16,464 nucleotides of DNA from Syntrophales bacterium (GCA_023228425.1 JALOBE010000029.1:1-16464); one strand, 5' to 3'. Shown: positions 1-6,953, counted from the stretch's first letter. A program made the numbers and translations. Notes: a model not told the origin generated them from the letters alone.

Positions 1-222
1 TTAAAGCGCTCCTCGAAATGACAAGGGGTAAGCTTGAATACCAGCCATTTTTGTCATTTCGACCGAAGGGAGAAATCTTTCACTAACGGCCATCATCAGG
101 ATTTCTCGTCGCTTCGCTCCTCGAAATGACAAAATTGCTTCGCTCCTCGAAATGACACAATCGCGATGCTCCTCGAAATAACAAAATCGCGATGCTCCTC
201 TCAATGACACAATGAAAGGTCT
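1..222. repeat. Dispersed repeat region A: nested inverted repeat plus 26-bp tandem units
   Basis: Non-coding repeat cluster downstream of the TPR gene. A perfect 12-bp inverted repeat (TTGTCATTTCGA at 51-62, TCGAAATGACAA at 121-132) encloses a second perfect 8-bp pair (GAGAAATC 70-77, GATTTCTC 100-107). From 111 to 214 there are four head-to-tail units of exactly 26 bp (111-136, 137-162, 163-188, 189-214), each carrying a variant of GCTCCTCGAAATGACA. A further right-hand arm at 7-24 suggests another copy cut by the window edge. The block ends in AAAGGTCTC (214-222), a boundary sequence shared with copies elsewhere in the window. It resembles REP/MITE-type dispersed palindromes and encodes no transposase. 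Reading frames through it are low-complexity and not credible genes. It could form a 3' hairpin for the minus-strand operon that ends at 244, but I see no clear U-tract. Confidence 0.85.
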
Positions 223-243
223 CAAGCCGTGAAGCCGTTATCC

Positions 244-1959
244 TCAGCGCTTCGGTTGTTCCCTGAGGCGGTCGATTTTTTCCCGCAGTTCCTGATTGTC
301 CGGGTTGTTATCGAGAGCCTTGCCGTAGGTTTCCAGGGCCTTTTCGATCATTCCCGCCGCCCTGTAGGCATCGCCGAGGTGTTCCGCTATTGTCGGGTCG
401 TCGGGGAGAAGACTCAGGGCCTCTTCGAGATACTGAATGGCCTCGGAAATCCGTTCCTGCCTGAAATACACCCAGCCCAGGCTGTCGATGATGTGGCCGC
501 TTCCGGGTTTCAGCCGGAGCGCTTCCGTAATAAGCTTTTCCGCTTCATCGAGATTGATTCCCCGGTCGGCGTAACTGTATCCGATAAAGTTCATAGCCTC
601 CGCGTTCAGGGGGTCATGTTCGAGGATTTCCTTTACCTGCGCGATGGCTTTTTCGAAGTGTCCCGTTCGTTCATAGAGCAGACCGATGCGGTAGCGGATG
701 TCGGGGTTTTCAGGGACGGCATCGAGCGCTTCCTTTAAAATCATCAGAGCCCGGTCGGGTTTTCCCGATTCTTCGTACAATGATGCCAGGAGCCTGTATA
801 AATCAGGGTCATCCGCCTTGAGGGTAATGGCGTCATAGATACTGTCGATAGCTTCCTCGGCGCGCCCCTCGTGATCGAGTATCAGGGCCATCTGGATACG
901 GGAAGGCGCGAAGAGATCGGACAGGGCATCCACACGGCTGAAATGATCCAGGGCCTCGCCGGAGCGTTTCAGCTCCTGTAATGAGGACGCGAGAAAGTAT
1001 CGGATCCTGTCGTTTTCGGGGCTTTCCTCCAGGAGGTCCCCGAATATTTCCGCCGCTTCTTCAATGTTTCTGTTTCCGAAAAGGTAGGACAGGGCCAGAG
1101 AGAACCGAGCTTCTGAAAATTCAGGCTGGACCCGGATTATTTCTTCGAACTCCCGGGCCGAGTCACTGTAGCTTTCCCGCCTGAGAAGCAACCGGCCGAG
1201 CCGGAGGCGTACCTCTGCATCCTGGGGGTTGGACTTCAGGTAGTCACGATACAGCTCAATGGCCCGTTCTTCGTCTTCTTCGATTTCAGAAATGAGAGCC
1301 AGGTCGGTGAGAGCCGAGTCGAAGGAGGGCTTCACCTTCATCGTGTGGTGCAGCCAGTGCCTGGCCTCTTTCATCTGCCTCGTTTCCATGTACAGATGGG
1401 CGAGCTGATAGGCGGCTATGTAGCTCTCGGGATCCCTCTCGAGCAGTTCCTGAAGGGTCGCGATGGCCTGGTCATAGTCGCCGCCGGTTTTATACAGGAG
1501 GCTCAGCAGAAGGTACGGGTCGGCCATATGGGGTTCAAGGCCGATCACGGTCCGGTAATGGCTGATGGCTTTTTCCCGGGCGCCGGCTCTTTCATAGAGC
1601 CTCCCCAGCAATATGTGGGTATCCACGTATTCCGGATGCCGCTGCAGGGACGCTTCCAGGATCGTGACGGCCCCCCGCGTGTCATTCATTTGAAGCAGGG
1701 TAGTCGCCTTTTCAGTCATGAGGTAGGGTGACTCAGGATCATGCCGGAGCGCGCGGTCGAACTCTTCCAGGGCCGGTTCGAACTCTCCGGCCAGATTGTG
1801 CAGAACCCCGAGGGTATAGTGGTAATAAGCGTCGGCGCGAAGACCCGGTCTGTCAGCCCTGGCGGCGATGTCGTTAAAGTGCGCGCAGCCCGCCGCTGAA
1901 AGCAGGAACAGAAGCAGGATAAGTGACCGCAATAGACGGATGGGGCGGATCGGTATCAT
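244..1959 (-). CDS. TPR-repeat lipoprotein, about 15 tandem TPRs
   Basis: A 571-residue predicted lipoprotein. Residues 1-25 form a signal peptide (basic start, hydrophobic run at 13-20) ending in a lipobox-like AAGC with Cys25; the -3 position is Ala rather than the commoner Leu. Nearly all the rest is about 15 consecutive 34-residue tetratricopeptide repeats, recognisable by the recurring pattern of a small residue, a Gly/Tyr, an A...A helix B and a closing (D/N)P. There is no catalytic domain, so it should act as a scaffold for protein-protein contacts, probably at the outer membrane or in the periplasm. The ATG at 1959 was chosen because it overlaps the deacetylase stop as ATGA and immediately precedes the signal peptide; upstream in-frame codons to 2091 lie inside the deacetylase gene. 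It is the last gene of the minus-strand run. The partner proteins are unknown. Confidence 0.85.
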   Translation of the reverse strand: MIPIRPIRLLRSLILLLFLLSAAGCAHFNDIAARADRPGLRADAYYHYTLGVLHNLAGEFEPALEEFDRALRHDPESPYLMTEKATTLLQMNDTRGAVTILEASLQRHPEYVDTHILLGRLYERAGAREKAISHYRTVIGLEPHMADPYLLLSLLYKTGGDYDQAIATLQELLERDPESYIAAYQLAHLYMETRQMKEARHWLHHTMKVKPSFDSALTDLALISEIEEDEERAIELYRDYLKSNPQDAEVRLRLGRLLLRRESYSDSAREFEEIIRVQPEFSEARFSLALSYLFGNRNIEEAAEIFGDLLEESPENDRIRYFLASSLQELKRSGEALDHFSRVDALSDLFAPSRIQMALILDHEGRAEEAIDSIYDAITLKADDPDLYRLLASLYEESGKPDRALMILKEALDAVPENPDIRYRIGLLYERTGHFEKAIAQVKEILEHDPLNAEAMNFIGYSYADRGINLDEAEKLITEALRLKPGSGHIIDSLGWVYFRQERISEAIQYLEEALSLLPDDPTIAEHLGDAYRAAGMIEKALETYGKALDNNPDNQELREKIDRLREQPKR

Positions 1960-2849
1960 GGCATGCAGCGGTTGATAATGTGAGAGAGCGGCACCGTCTC
2001 GATGTCGCTCTCTGCGAAATAGGGCAGAGCCCGTTCGAGTGCTTCCAGGGTGCTCGGGTATGGATGGCCGATGACAACGAGCGTTGTCCAATGATTATCC
2101 ATATCCAGGAGTTTCAGCAGAGCCTTGAAGGTGTCTTCCCTGTTTCTGCTGTTGTCCAGAAAGATGTCCCGCGTAATGTAGTCGATAGCGACGGTGTTCG
2201 CCGCCGACCGTCCCTTTGTCGTGGGAGACGTAAGGCTGTCCAGGAAAAAGAGTCTCCTTTTTTTCAGCTCGCTGAATATGGCGATCAGCTTGTCTTCATG
2301 CTCCATGAAGCGTGAACCCATGTGATTATTGACTCCTGAAATATAGGGGACGGACCGGAGGTTTGACTCGACCGTTTTCAGTATTTCCCGCCGTGTCATG
2401 CCGACCAGCAGGGCACCTTCACCGGGGTCGGCGTCCGGATACCCCAGAGGCTCCATTGGGAGGTGGAGGATGACCTCGTGGCCCGCCTCGTGGGCTCTGC
2501 GGGCGGAGACGGCGGAATAGGGGCAGTGCGGAAGTACGCTGAACGTTATGGGGATATTCAGTGCCAGAAGAGTGTCCACGGCCGTCATGTCATAACCGAT
2601 GTCGTCGATGACAAGGGCCATGAAACGTCTGGGGGCGTCCTCGCGTGCCCGCGGCGGCGGATCGATTTTTTTTATATCCCCTGAAACCGACGGCCCGGTC
2701 CTTTCCACCGGGGGTTCCGGCTGTTCTCTGTGACTGTAGAGAAAAAATGCAAAGGATATTCCAAAAGCGAGAATCACCAGTAACGAGAGGAGATGCAGCC
2801 GCGTGAAAGAGCCGCTCTTCTTCCGTCGTTTCCGACTGTTTTTTTTCAC
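1956..2849 (-). CDS. Divergent polysaccharide deacetylase family protein (YibQ/DUF610 type)
   Basis: A 297-residue protein with a strongly basic N-terminus, one membrane segment at about 19-38, a Pro-rich linker, and a domain of the divergent polysaccharide deacetylase family (Pfam Polysacc_deac_2) from about 77 to 295. Visible family motifs are IDDIG (81-85), HLPMEP (129-134), GVNNHMGS (172-179), FLDS (202-205) and GHP (261-263). The Asp pair and the His residues are in the places used for metal binding in carbohydrate esterase 4 relatives. Activity is not established for most members, and the substrate is presumably an envelope glycan. The start is GTG at 2849, with only a weak upstream purine stretch. 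It lies 19 nt after ctpA and overlaps the TPR lipoprotein by 4 nt, so translational coupling is likely. ctpA and this family are commonly adjacent in proteobacteria, which fits a cell-wall role. Confidence 0.88.
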   Translation of the reverse strand: MKKNSRKRRKKSGSFTRLHLLSLLVILAFGISFAFFLYSHREQPEPPVERTGPSVSGDIKKIDPPPRAREDAPRRFMALVIDDIGYDMTAVDTLLALNIPITFSVLPHCPYSAVSARRAHEAGHEVILHLPMEPLGYPDADPGEGALLVGMTRREILKTVESNLRSVPYISGVNNHMGSRFMEHEDKLIAIFSELKKRRLFFLDSLTSPTTKGRSAANTVAIDYITRDIFLDNSRNREDTFKALLKLLDMDNHWTTLVVIGHPYPSTLEALERALPYFAESDIETVPLSHIINRCMP

Positions 2850-2868
2850 CCCGGAGTGTTACCGTATT

Positions 2869-4200
2869 TTAACCCTTCTGCGTTTTTTGAAACATCTCCC
2901 AGCTCCTGATGAGGTCGATGGCCCGCTGCATCTGGTTGTCAATGATGAACTCGCCCGTATCAGGCTGATAAAAATCACCGGGTCCGTTCGGGATGCTCTC
3001 GTCCTCCTGGGGATAGTCTCCCCTGATGTGTCCCTCCAGGTCCTTTTCGCGAAGCTGGAGCCGTTCAGTATCGGGGGATTGATCAGGCCGCCGGTATTCT
3101 ACGACAAAATCAGGGCTCAGACCCTTTGCCTGAATGGACACACCGCTGGGCGTGAAGTATTTTGCCGTGGTCAGTTTTACGGCCGAGCCGTCACGGAGCG
3201 GAATGATAACCTGCATGACACCCTTGCCGAATGTCTGCGTTCCCAGGAGGAGCGCCCGGTTATTGTCCCGGAGGGCCCCCGCCAGGATCTCGGAGCCGCT
3301 GGCGCTTCCTCCATTGACAAGGACGATCATCGGCGCCTCCGGTTCTGTCCCATAGTCCCGGGCCCGGTACACCTTCTCGATGTTCTTGTCGCCTCTTCCT
3401 TTCGTGGAGACAATGACTCCTGTTTTCAAAAACAGGTCGGACACACTCACAGCCTGGTCAAGCAGCCCGCCGGGATTGTTGCGCAGATCCAGAATGATGC
3501 CCCGCAGCGGTGTCTCTTGGGCGCGCAGGGCGGCCAGTGTCTTTTTCAGGTCATCCGTCGTGTTTTCCTGGAAGGACGAGATCCGGATGTATCCGATGTC
3601 ATCGTGCAAGACCCGGTGCTTGACGCTCTGAACCTTGATGATGTCCCTGGTTATGGTGAAGTCCTTCGGTTGATCGAAGTCATCCCTCATAATGCTTATG
3701 GTCACGTCCGTACCTTTGGGACCTCGAAGCTTTTGAACCGCTTCCATGATGGTCATGCCGGCCGTATCCGTGCCGTCGATCCTGACGATGGCGTCACCGG
3801 TGATAATTCCCGCCTTGAAGGCAGGCGTGTCTTCGAGGGGAGCCACCACGGTGATAACCTCATTTCTCATCGAGATGACAATTCCGAGGCCGCCGAACAC
3901 GCCTCTCGTATCCACCTGCAATTCCCGGTACATTTCCTCTGTCATGTAGGTGCTGTGAGGATCCAGGGTTTTCATCATTCCTTCAATGGCCCCCTGTAGA
4001 AGTTCATTCGGGTCGACCTCCTCAACATAGTTTCTTTCTATGAGGTCAAGAATCTCTCCGAATTTTTTGAGATTTTGATATGTTTCGGCTTCCGCGGAAA
4101 GGGCGGGCATACTTCGGAGATAGGCACCGCCGATCAGCAGGACCAGGAGGGCAACAAGAAAGAAAGAGAGGGTCCCTCTCTTTTTAAACCATTGAATCAT
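2869..4200 (-). CDS. ctpA: S41-family C-terminal processing peptidase
   Basis: A 443-residue serine protease of the CtpA/Prc type, exported and probably anchored by the hydrophobic segment at about 12-28. An N-terminal helical region (40-95) is followed by a PDZ domain (about 98-185, GGLGIVI at 103-109) and the S41 protease core. The Ser/Lys dyad is visible: Ser301 in GSASGSE and Lys326 in TFGKG, 25 residues apart as in E. coli Prc. The family cleaves the C-termini of periplasmic or envelope proteins, often cell-wall hydrolases. The ATG at 4200 has a strong Shine-Dalgarno GGAGG 5 nt upstream. It begins the envelope sub-cluster, 113 nt after rsmI, and is followed closely by the deacetylase and the TPR lipoprotein. 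TPR lipoproteins serve as adaptors of CtpA in some bacteria (NlpI-Prc, LbcA-CtpA). That the TPR protein here plays this part is inference. Confidence 0.93.
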   Translation of the reverse strand: MIQWFKKRGTLSFFLVALLVLLIGGAYLRSMPALSAEAETYQNLKKFGEILDLIERNYVEEVDPNELLQGAIEGMMKTLDPHSTYMTEEMYRELQVDTRGVFGGLGIVISMRNEVITVVAPLEDTPAFKAGIITGDAIVRIDGTDTAGMTIMEAVQKLRGPKGTDVTISIMRDDFDQPKDFTITRDIIKVQSVKHRVLHDDIGYIRISSFQENTTDDLKKTLAALRAQETPLRGIILDLRNNPGGLLDQAVSVSDLFLKTGVIVSTKGRGDKNIEKVYRARDYGTEPEAPMIVLVNGGSASGSEILAGALRDNNRALLLGTQTFGKGVMQVIIPLRDGSAVKLTTAKYFTPSGVSIQAKGLSPDFVVEYRRPDQSPDTERLQLREKDLEGHIRGDYPQEDESIPNGPGDFYQPDTGEFIIDNQMQRAIDLIRSWEMFQKTQKG

Positions 4201-4222
4201 TCATTCCTCCGACGTTTGTGTG

Positions 4223-4228
4223 ATTATA
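4223..4228 (-). promoter_or_regulatory. Possible -10 box upstream of ctpA
   Basis: The minus strand reads a perfect TATAAT here, about 23 nt upstream of the ctpA start and just ahead of its GGAGG ribosome-binding site. No convincing -35 hexamer lies 16-18 nt further upstream, so this is a weak candidate for an internal promoter separating the envelope genes from rsmI. The 113 nt rsmI-ctpA gap leaves room for one. Confidence 0.3.
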
Positions 4229-4313
4229 AACTGTTGATCACCATAGCATTTATGCGGGCGTCCATGCCAGAGCTTTTTGAGAGGGAACGGGGGTCTGACA
4301 GGTGACGCCTGTT

Positions 4314-5156
4314 TTATCGGTCTTTCAGATTCTCCAGCACGATCCGGTACACGTCTTTTTTCGGTATCCCCGTTTCCCGGGCCACCCGGGCCACCCCGTC
4401 CCTGGTGGACAGCGCTCCGTCTTTCGCGGCGTCCAGATAGAGTCCCCACAGGGCTTCCGGTGACGGTCGGCGCGGGCCCGTCCGGTTTCCTTCCAAGACC
4501 ATGGTAACCTCGCCCCTGACGGGAGCGTCACCGATCCGCTCCATGACGGCCGACAGGGTGCCCCGCATCGTCTCTTCGTGAAGCTTCGTCAGTTCCCTGG
4601 AAATCGTTATCTCGCGATTGCCGAGAATCTCCAGCATGTCTCGAAGACTCGACTGAAGCCGCCGGGGCGATTCAAAAAATACAAGCGTCTCGGTTCTTTC
4701 CTCTAAAGATTCCAGGAATTGACGTCGTTTTGCCGACCGTGACGGCGGAAATCCGAAGAAGCTGAAGCTGTCCATAGGGAGACCGGACACGCTGAGAGCG
4801 GCGATAACCGATGAGGGGCCCGGTATGGCGACTACCTCGATCGAACCGGCCAGGGCCTCCCTGAGGAAAACAAAACCGGGGTCGGAAATACCCGGCGTTC
4901 CCGCGTCGGACACATAGGCGATTGACGATCCCTGGATCAGCCTTGAGACGAGGGTGCCGCTTTTTTCGCGTTCGTTGTGGTCGTGAAGACTCGTGACGGG
5001 CGTTTCAATGCCGTAGTGGCGGAGGAGGATCGCAGTGCGCCTCGTATCCTCGGCGGCGATGAGATCAACCTCCCGGAGAACGCGGATCGCCCTGAGCGTT
5101 ATGTCCTCGAGATTGCCGATGGGGGTTGCGACGATGAATAGTGTTCCCTGTTTCAT
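4314..5156 (-). CDS. rsmI: 16S rRNA (cytidine(1402)-2'-O)-methyltransferase
   Basis: A 280-residue SAM-dependent methyltransferase of the tetrapyrrole-methylase fold. RsmI 2'-O-methylates C1402 of 16S rRNA in the ribosomal P site. Motifs: ATPIGNLEDITLRA (10-23), AEDTRRT (35-41), SDAGTPGISDPG (83-94, the SAM-binding loop region), IPGPSS (111-116) and FFGFPP (133-138), all diagnostic of RsmI rather than cobalamin methylases. Length is normal for the family. The ATG at 5156 lies 13 nt after the yraN stop with only a poor Shine-Dalgarno, suggesting coupled translation. The yraN-rsmI neighbourhood is common in bacteria and fits an RNA-modification/genome-maintenance run. Confidence 0.95.
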   Translation of the reverse strand: MKQGTLFIVATPIGNLEDITLRAIRVLREVDLIAAEDTRRTAILLRHYGIETPVTSLHDHNEREKSGTLVSRLIQGSSIAYVSDAGTPGISDPGFVFLREALAGSIEVVAIPGPSSVIAALSVSGLPMDSFSFFGFPPSRSAKRRQFLESLEERTETLVFFESPRRLQSSLRDMLEILGNREITISRELTKLHEETMRGTLSAVMERIGDAPVRGEVTMVLEGNRTGPRRPSPEALWGLYLDAAKDGALSTRDGVARVARETGIPKKDVYRIVLENLKDR

Positions 5157-5169
5157 GTCCGGTGCTTTG

Positions 5170-5574
5170 TCAGAGGATCATGTCGAATGCGTTGGGGATA
5201 TAATGCACGTGGTTGCCTCGGGCCGTCGTCTGAATTGCCAGGACGTCAAAGCGTGCTTCCTTTTCGAGGAGACCCTTCTGCTGCAGGTAGTTGACAGCCA
5301 CTCGCGAGAGCGTTCGCTGTTTTTTCAGGTCCACGGAAAGTTCGGGCAGACCGAAGATATCCGATCGCCGGCTCTTAACCTCCACGAAGACCAGTTCACT
5401 CCCGTCACGGGCTATAATATCAATTTCCCCGAAAATGCAATGGTAATTCCTCTCCACGATGCGGTAGCCTCTCCTGACGAGGAACTCGAGGGCGATCTGT
5501 TCTCCCACTCTTCCTTTACGACGGTTGTTCGATTTTGATGTTAAAAGATTTTCTGTGGATTTTGCAGATTCCAT
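5170..5574 (-). CDS. yraN: UPF0102 (YraN) family endonuclease-like protein
   Basis: A 134-residue protein of the YraN/UPF0102 family, with the restriction-endonuclease-like core GEIDII (49-54) and VFVEVK (62-67). The acidic residues and the Glu-x-Lys match the PD-(D/E)xK metal-dependent nuclease signature. The cellular role of the family is not settled. The ATG at 5574 (upstream AGGGAAG) puts the first 59 nt inside the 3' end of rnhB. No later ATG exists before the conserved GEQIALEFL region; a GTG at codon 23 would remove most of the overlap but would leave almost nothing ahead of that region. The overlap is therefore either real or evidence for that shorter form. Confidence 0.9.
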   Translation of the reverse strand: MESAKSTENLLTSKSNNRRKGRVGEQIALEFLVRRGYRIVERNYHCIFGEIDIIARDGSELVFVEVKSRRSDIFGLPELSVDLKKQRTLSRVAVNYLQQKGLLEKEARFDVLAIQTTARGNHVHYIPNAFDMIL

Positions 5575-6115
5575 GCTTCCCTATGGCCTCCCGGTGTTCC
5601 CTGGTCCCGTATCCGCGGTTGCTGCGAAAGTTGTATTGAGGATACTGTACGTGATAGCGATCCATGAGGTGGTCCCTGGAAACCTTGGCGATGATGGAAG
5701 CAGCGGCTATGGAGACACTCCGGGAGTCTCCCTTGATGATGGTTTTCTGGGGAATGTCAAGGTTTATGGCGGTCGATCCGTCGACAAGAACAAAATCCGG
5801 AGGCGGTGAGAGTCCCTGAACGGCCTTTCTCATGGCCAGCACTGTGGCCTGAAGGATATTGACGGCATCGATGACGGAGGGTTCAACGAAGGCGATTTTT
5901 ACCGAGAGGGCGTCGAGGAGTATGCGGTGGTAGAGCTTTTCCCGCTTGGCCGGGGAGAGTTTCTTTGAATCCCGTATGTCGCCGTTTTCATATCCCGGCG
6001 GAAGGATTACCGCCGCTGCCGCAACGGGGCCGGCGAGGGGGCCTCTCCCGGCTTCGTCAACCCCCGCGATGCGGTCAAATCCGAGAGCCCGGCCCTGCCG
6101 TTCAAACTCCGTCAT
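5516..6115 (-). CDS. rnhB: Ribonuclease HII
   Basis: A 199-residue RNase HII, which cuts the RNA strand of RNA-DNA hybrids and starts ribonucleotide excision repair. The four acidic metal-binding residues are visible: Asp20 and Glu21 in GVDEAGRGPLAGP, Asp112 in VLVDGS, and Asp130 in IIKGDSRS. The conserved AAASIIAKVSRD (137-148) and GYGTREH motifs are also present. Length is typical. The ATG at 6115 directly follows the rplS stop codon (TAA then ATG with no gap), so translation is probably coupled to rplS; an AAGGAG inside rplS is about 15 nt upstream, too far for an ideal site. The 3' end overlaps yraN. The rplS-rnhB-yraN order is widely conserved. Confidence 0.96.
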   Translation of the reverse strand: MTEFERQGRALGFDRIAGVDEAGRGPLAGPVAAAAVILPPGYENGDIRDSKKLSPAKREKLYHRILLDALSVKIAFVEPSVIDAVNILQATVLAMRKAVQGLSPPPDFVLVDGSTAINLDIPQKTIIKGDSRSVSIAAASIIAKVSRDHLMDRYHVQYPQYNFRSNRGYGTREHREAIGKHGICKIHRKSFNIKIEQPS

Positions 6116-6463
6116 TTACAGTCTGCCCAACTCCTTGATACGGGCTTTCTTGCCCCTGAGGTTTCTCAGGTAGTAGAGGCGGGATCGCCGCACTCTGCCC
6201 TGCATGACCAGTTCGACCTTTTCGATAACGGGTGAGTGAAGGGGGAAGGTCCGCTCAACACCCACTCCCGATGATATTTTCCGTACCGTGAAGGTCGAAC
6301 GGCTCCGTCCCGCCCGTTTTCTGATAACAGTACCCTGAAAAACCTGGATACGTTCTTTCTGGCCCTCCACGATGCGAACGTGTACCTTGACGGTGTCACC
6401 GGGCCTGAAGCCGGGAATATCCGTCCGCATCTGTTCTTTTTCAAACATCTCGAGAACATTCAT
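6116..6463 (-). CDS. rplS: 50S ribosomal protein bL19
   Basis: A 115-residue bL19, at the interface of the ribosomal subunits. It begins MNVLEMFEKEQMRTDIPGF and contains the family signatures GDTVKVHVRI, ERIQVFQGTVI, SGVGVERTFPLHSP and the basic RRSRLYYLR tail. The reading frame stays open 49 codons further upstream, but that part translates dispersed repeat B. The ATG at 6463, preceded by GAGGAGG about 10 nt upstream, gives the standard length. A promoter candidate lies at 6562-6591, so rplS heads its own unit here instead of directly following trmD and the SPOUT methyltransferase as it often does in relatives. Confidence 0.97.
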   Translation of the reverse strand: MNVLEMFEKEQMRTDIPGFRPGDTVKVHVRIVEGQKERIQVFQGTVIRKRAGRSRSTFTVRKISSGVGVERTFPLHSPVIEKVELVMQGRVRRSRLYYLRNLRGKKARIKELGRL

Positions 6464-6508
6464 AGGACACAATCCTCCTCGTGCCGTGTAACAATTGGAG
6501 ACCTGGTT

Positions 6509-6547
6509 TGTCATTTCTCGTCGCGATGCTCCCCGAAATGACACAAT
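6509..6547. repeat. Dispersed repeat B (short fragment) in the rplS leader
   Basis: A short member of the repeat family with its own 9-bp inverted ends (TGTCATTTC 6509-6517, GAAATGACA 6535-6543). Positions 6513-6547 are a perfect 35-bp reverse complement of 6705-6739 at the left end of repeat C. It ends about 30 nt before the rplS ribosome-binding site and, if the promoter at 6562-6591 is real, is transcribed within the leader of the rplS mRNA. It looks like a truncated copy of the longer element. Confidence 0.8.
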
Positions 6548-6561
6548 TCCGGAAGTGCAAA

Positions 6562-6591
6562 CATATAGAACAAAGAAACGGTAAAAGTCAA
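6562..6591 (-). promoter_or_regulatory. Candidate sigma70-type promoter for rplS-rnhB-yraN-rsmI
   Basis: On the minus strand a -35 TTGACT (6586-6591) and a -10 TATATG (6562-6567) are separated by 18 nt. The predicted start near 6555 gives a leader of about 90 nt that contains repeat B. The -10 matches consensus at 4 of 6 positions, so this is moderate evidence. Confidence 0.45.
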
Positions 6592-6606
6592 TGGAAAAGA
6601 AAGGCC

Positions 6607-6702
6607 TCACGCATCGATGATCTCTTTGATGAAGGGAGGACAGGGCATCTTTTCGGGAAGAAACATCAGCTCCGGGCCCACGAATTCACGCAGCGAGACC
6701 TT
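6607..6702 (-). pseudogene. C-terminal remnant of an unidentified gene, cut by repeat C
   Basis: On the minus strand an open stretch of 31 codons ends in TGA (6607-6609). Its translation contains FVGPELMFLPEKMPCP followed by PFIKEIIDA, and codon choice resembles the neighbouring real genes (mostly G or C in third positions). Reading upstream, the frame hits a TGA (6703-6705) exactly where the dispersed repeat C begins. This looks like the 3' tail of a former gene whose body was lost when the repeat arrived. I do not recognise the family. Chance coding-like sequence of this length cannot be excluded. Confidence 0.4.
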
Positions 6703-6705
6703 TCA

Positions 6706-6880
6706 TTGTGTCATTTCGGGGAGCATCGCGACGAGAAATCCCTGTCCCGAGCAACGCGAGGGATCTTTTGGACTTCTCACATGCGTTCGAAGTGACAGGG
6801 GAACGTTCGAAGTGACAGGGGAGAGGTCGAAGTGACAGGGGAGAGGGCGAAATGACAGGGGAACGTTCGAAGTGACACAA
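6706..6880. repeat. Dispersed repeat C: 175-bp MITE-like element with 20-bp internal tandem units
   Basis: The ends are inverted repeats TTGTGTCATTTCG (6706-6718) and CGAAGTGACACAA (6868-6880), with one mismatch. The internal right half is a tandem array of exact 20-bp units at 6786-6805, 6806-6825, 6826-6845 and 6846-6865 plus a 15-bp partial unit that forms the right end. The unit is TTCGAAGTGACAGGGGAACG with small variants. The left half is single-copy, including GGGATCTTTTGGACTTCTC. Flanks carry GAGACCTTT (6696-6704) and GGTCTC (6899-6904). The same element occurs inverted at 14331-14465. No protein is encoded; it sits between the SPOUT methyltransferase and rplS. Confidence 0.88.
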
Positions 6881-6910
6881 TCGACAGGTTTTCAACCGGG
6901 TCTCACAGCA

Positions 6911-6937
6911 CGAAAAGCTCACGACAGGTAGGTCGTG
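6911..6937 (-). terminator. Possible intrinsic terminator after the SPOUT methyltransferase
   Basis: About 17 nt past the methyltransferase stop, the minus strand reads CACGAC-CTACCT-GTCGTG, a perfect 6-bp stem with a 6-nt loop at 6920-6937, followed by AGCTTTTCG. The T-run is only four long, so termination may be partial. Together with the separate rplS promoter it suggests the trmD and rplS segments are uncoupled here. Confidence 0.4.
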
Positions 6938-6953
6938 GGGATCCCCCCGGATG

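Noticed and set aside
1..225. Minus-strand 74-codon frame over region A
   Set aside because: It translates the dispersed repeat (SFRGA-type low-complexity peptide); no ribosome-binding site and no protein-like composition.
2803..3999. 398-codon plus-strand open frame
   Set aside because: It lies antisense to ctpA and the deacetylase, which have full conserved motifs. The plus-strand translation resembles no family and reflects GC-rich codon bias.
4290..4316. ACAGG/CCTGT hairpin at the 3' end of rsmI as a terminator
   Set aside because: The T-run follows the stem only on the plus strand, where no gene is transcribed; on the minus strand it is followed by CAGACCCCC.
6464..6610. N-terminal extension of rplS
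   Set aside because: The extra 49 codons translate repeat B and the leader; bL19 normally begins at the ATG at 6463, which has a GAGGAGG upstream.
6786..6880. Regular 20-bp repeats as a possible CRISPR array
   Set aside because: The units abut directly with no unique spacers between them, are only 20 bp, and lie inside an element with inverted ends; no cas genes are nearby.
6686..6922. Minus-strand 78-codon frame over repeat C
   Set aside because: Its peptide simply reiterates the 20-bp units and other repeat sequence; the same kind of spurious frame appears over repeat D.
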